Assembly: GCA_031284665.1 (NCBI GenBank)
Contig: JAITXR010000044.1
Coordinates: forward strand, 1 to 6,184
Origin: Paludibacter sp.
Lineage (GTDB): Bacteria > Bacteroidota > Bacteroidia > Bacteroidales > Paludibacteraceae
Direction of reading: 5' to 3'
DNA length: 6,184 nt
Every line of letters begins with the position of its first letter. Positions within the stretch are counted from its first letter, which is position 1. The notes beneath the pieces were generated by a model. It saw only the letters and a program-made list of their open reading frames with translations. It made no database searches and was not told the DNA's origin. Of the stretch, positions 5,438-6,184 are shown one piece after another. The translations under genes and the position numbers were made by a program.

Positions 5438-5491
5438 AATATTGTAATTTTTTTTATTTTTTTCTATTATTTGTATATTTTGTCAATCTTT

Positions 5492-5673
5492 GTGCCGTTA
5501 GGCACTATATATTGGTAGAAAACATTTGCATCACCTTTCGGCGTGCCGTAGAGCCTGCCCCGATGTATCGGGGTACGCAATATGTTATTCTTGTTTTCCA
5601 TATTACGTCCCTAACGGGACTTTGGTTAAAAGGATAATCCTGTTTCTACCAACATTTTGTCCCTAACGGGACA
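5492..5673. repeat. Composite inverted-repeat element (MITE/REP-like) between alpha and beta genes
   Basis: Two arms of about 33 bases face each other: 5492-5524 and 5641-5672. Each holds a small hairpin with a GTTA/TAAC loop (GTGCCGTTAGGCAC; GTCCCTAACGGGAC), a six-base AT-rich spacer, and TTGGTAGAAA (A) CA or its complement. Inside lie CGGCGTGCCG (5539-5548), the perfect CCCCGATGTATCGGGG (5558-5573) and another GTCCCTAACGGGAC (5607-5620). No transposase is encoded. It resembles repeats common between Bacteroidota genes, which may be mobilised in trans; that part is inference. Confidence 0.8.
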
Positions 5674-5684
5674 GAATACTTATC

Positions 5685-5700
5685 TACATTGAACAATGTA
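5685..5700. repeat. 16-bp palindrome TACATTG-AA-CAATGTA
   Basis: A perfect 7-bp inverted repeat with a two-base centre. It stands alone just beyond the composite element and could be part of it or an operator-like site. No promoter match is seen beside it. Confidence 0.55.
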
Positions 5701-5753
5701 AACATATAGTAATCAGGATATTACGTGTAACTTAATTTACTTTGTGCTTGCTA

Positions 5754-5786
5754 AACTCTAACAGGGTTTAAAACCCTGTTAGAGTT
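5754..5786. repeat. 33-bp near-perfect palindrome with 16-bp arms
   Basis: The arms 5754-5769 and 5771-5786 are exactly complementary around a single A, with AACTCTAACAGGGTTT as the left arm. As RNA it would make a very stable hairpin. No T-run follows on the minus strand. Similar AACAGGGTTT...AAACCCTGTT palindromes recur between genes in Bacteroidota as I recall, so it is best called a dispersed palindromic repeat. Confidence 0.85.
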
Positions 5787-5815
5787 ACCTGCTTATACTA
5801 TCTTATTATATTTAA

Positions 5816-5843
5816 ACCATCTTCCTGATGTCAGGAAAATGGT
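5816..5843 (-). terminator. Possible terminator hairpin after the alpha-subunit gene
   Basis: ACCAT-C-TTCCTGA pairs with TCAGGAA-A-ATGGT around a TG loop: 12 of 13 positions pair. It starts about 20 bases past the alpha-subunit stop. On the minus strand it is followed by TTTAAATATAAT rather than a clean T-run, so termination would be weak. It could equally be another dispersed hairpin. Confidence 0.35.
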
Positions 5844-5863
5844 AAATTTGCCAAACTATAAAT

Positions 5864-6184
5864 TTATTTCACCAATTTGCTTTTCAGTGCTGCCAAAATA
5901 TCGTCGGGTGAGGGAAGTACGCCTCCCATACGTCCGTAAAATTCTACGGGTATTTTTCCATTCACCGCAAGTCGCACATCTTCAACCATTTGACCGGCAC
6001 TCATTTCTACTGTCAGAATACTTTTTACTTTATCTGCCGCATTTTTAATTGCTTGTGTTGGAAATGGGAAAAGCGTTATCGGGCGCAAAACTCCGACTTT
6101 TATTCCTTCGGCTCGTGCCATTTCTGCGGCTTTTTGGCATATTCGGGCGCAAGTACCAAAGGCAATAAGCAGATAATCAGCATC
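5864..6184 (-). CDS. korA: 2-oxoacid:ferredoxin oxidoreductase alpha subunit (VorB/KorA type), C-terminal part
   Basis: This is the C-terminal 106 residues of the alpha (pyrimidine-binding and transketolase C-terminal type) subunit. The gene runs off the right edge of the window, and the reading frame is open to base 6184, so the ATG at 6119-6121 is internal. The visible start reads DADYLLIAFGTCARI, followed by GIKVGVLRPITLFPFP (positions about 26-41 of the visible part) and a VEMSAGQMVEDVR stretch. These are hallmark segments of the C-terminal domain of VorB/KorA/PorA alpha subunits. The enzyme converts a 2-oxoacid plus CoA to acyl-CoA and CO2 and passes electrons to ferredoxin in the cytoplasm. 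Related Bacteroidota proteins are often labelled 3-methyl-2-oxobutanoate dehydrogenase subunit VorB. Whether the substrate is 2-oxoglutarate or branched-chain 2-oxoacids cannot be told from sequence. Beta and gamma subunits follow on the same strand, but a 426-base repeat island separates this gene from beta. The family is certain; the kor/vor symbol is provisional. Confidence 0.93.
   Translation of the reverse strand, partial: DADYLLIAFGTCARICQKAAEMARAEGIKVGVLRPITLFPFPTQAIKNAADKVKSILTVEMSAGQMVEDVRLAVNGKIPVEFYGRMGGVLPSPDDILAALKSKLVK

Noticed and set aside
5438..5520. Promoter directly upstream of the beta gene
   Set aside because: A TTG is present on the minus strand, but no TAnnTTTG box stands at the right distance.

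Overview
The window looks like chromosomal DNA of an anaerobic member of the Bacteroidota, probably Bacteroidales. Three things point there. The ferredoxin-dependent 2-oxoacid oxidoreductase subunits read like those of Bacteroides-type genomes. Start codons have A-rich leaders without a Shine-Dalgarno sequence. A match to the Bacteroidota promoter consensus (TTG, 20 bases, TATCTTTG) lies at the left end. The non-coding DNA is AT-rich and packed with short repeat families.

All six genes are on the minus strand, so the window reads right to left. At the right edge is the C-terminal part of the alpha subunit of a 2-oxoacid:ferredoxin oxidoreductase (5864-6184). A 426-base repeat island follows (5438-5863), then the TPP-binding beta subunit (4676-5437), a 117-base gap with a hairpin repeat, and the gamma subunit (4016-4558). 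Together they form a KorABC/VorBAC-type enzyme that oxidatively decarboxylates a 2-oxoacid to an acyl-CoA and reduces ferredoxin. After a 101-base gap comes a class I aldolase of the DapA/NanA family (3048-3914). A 129-base repeat-rich gap leads to a sodium:solute symporter (1359-2918). A TauE/SafE permease (568-1359) overlaps the symporter by one base. Aldolase, symporter and exporter may form a small catabolic module: take up an acid, cleave it (probably releasing pyruvate), and export an anion. The substrate is unknown.

The left 567 bases hold no convincing gene. They contain a leftward promoter with a pair of palindromes directly upstream, a 14-bp tandem repeat, two copies of a dispersed element, a roughly 10-bp-periodic TATGAT array and two heptamer arrays. 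One heptamer family (minus-strand consensus GANARTK) occurs three times in the window. Two of its arrays touch or supply the stop codons of the permease and aldolase genes.

I found no CRISPR array, tRNA, rRNA, transposase or phage gene. The most unusual material is the repeat landscape and the regulatory-looking left end, together with an aldolase whose active-site loop departs from both DapA and NanA.
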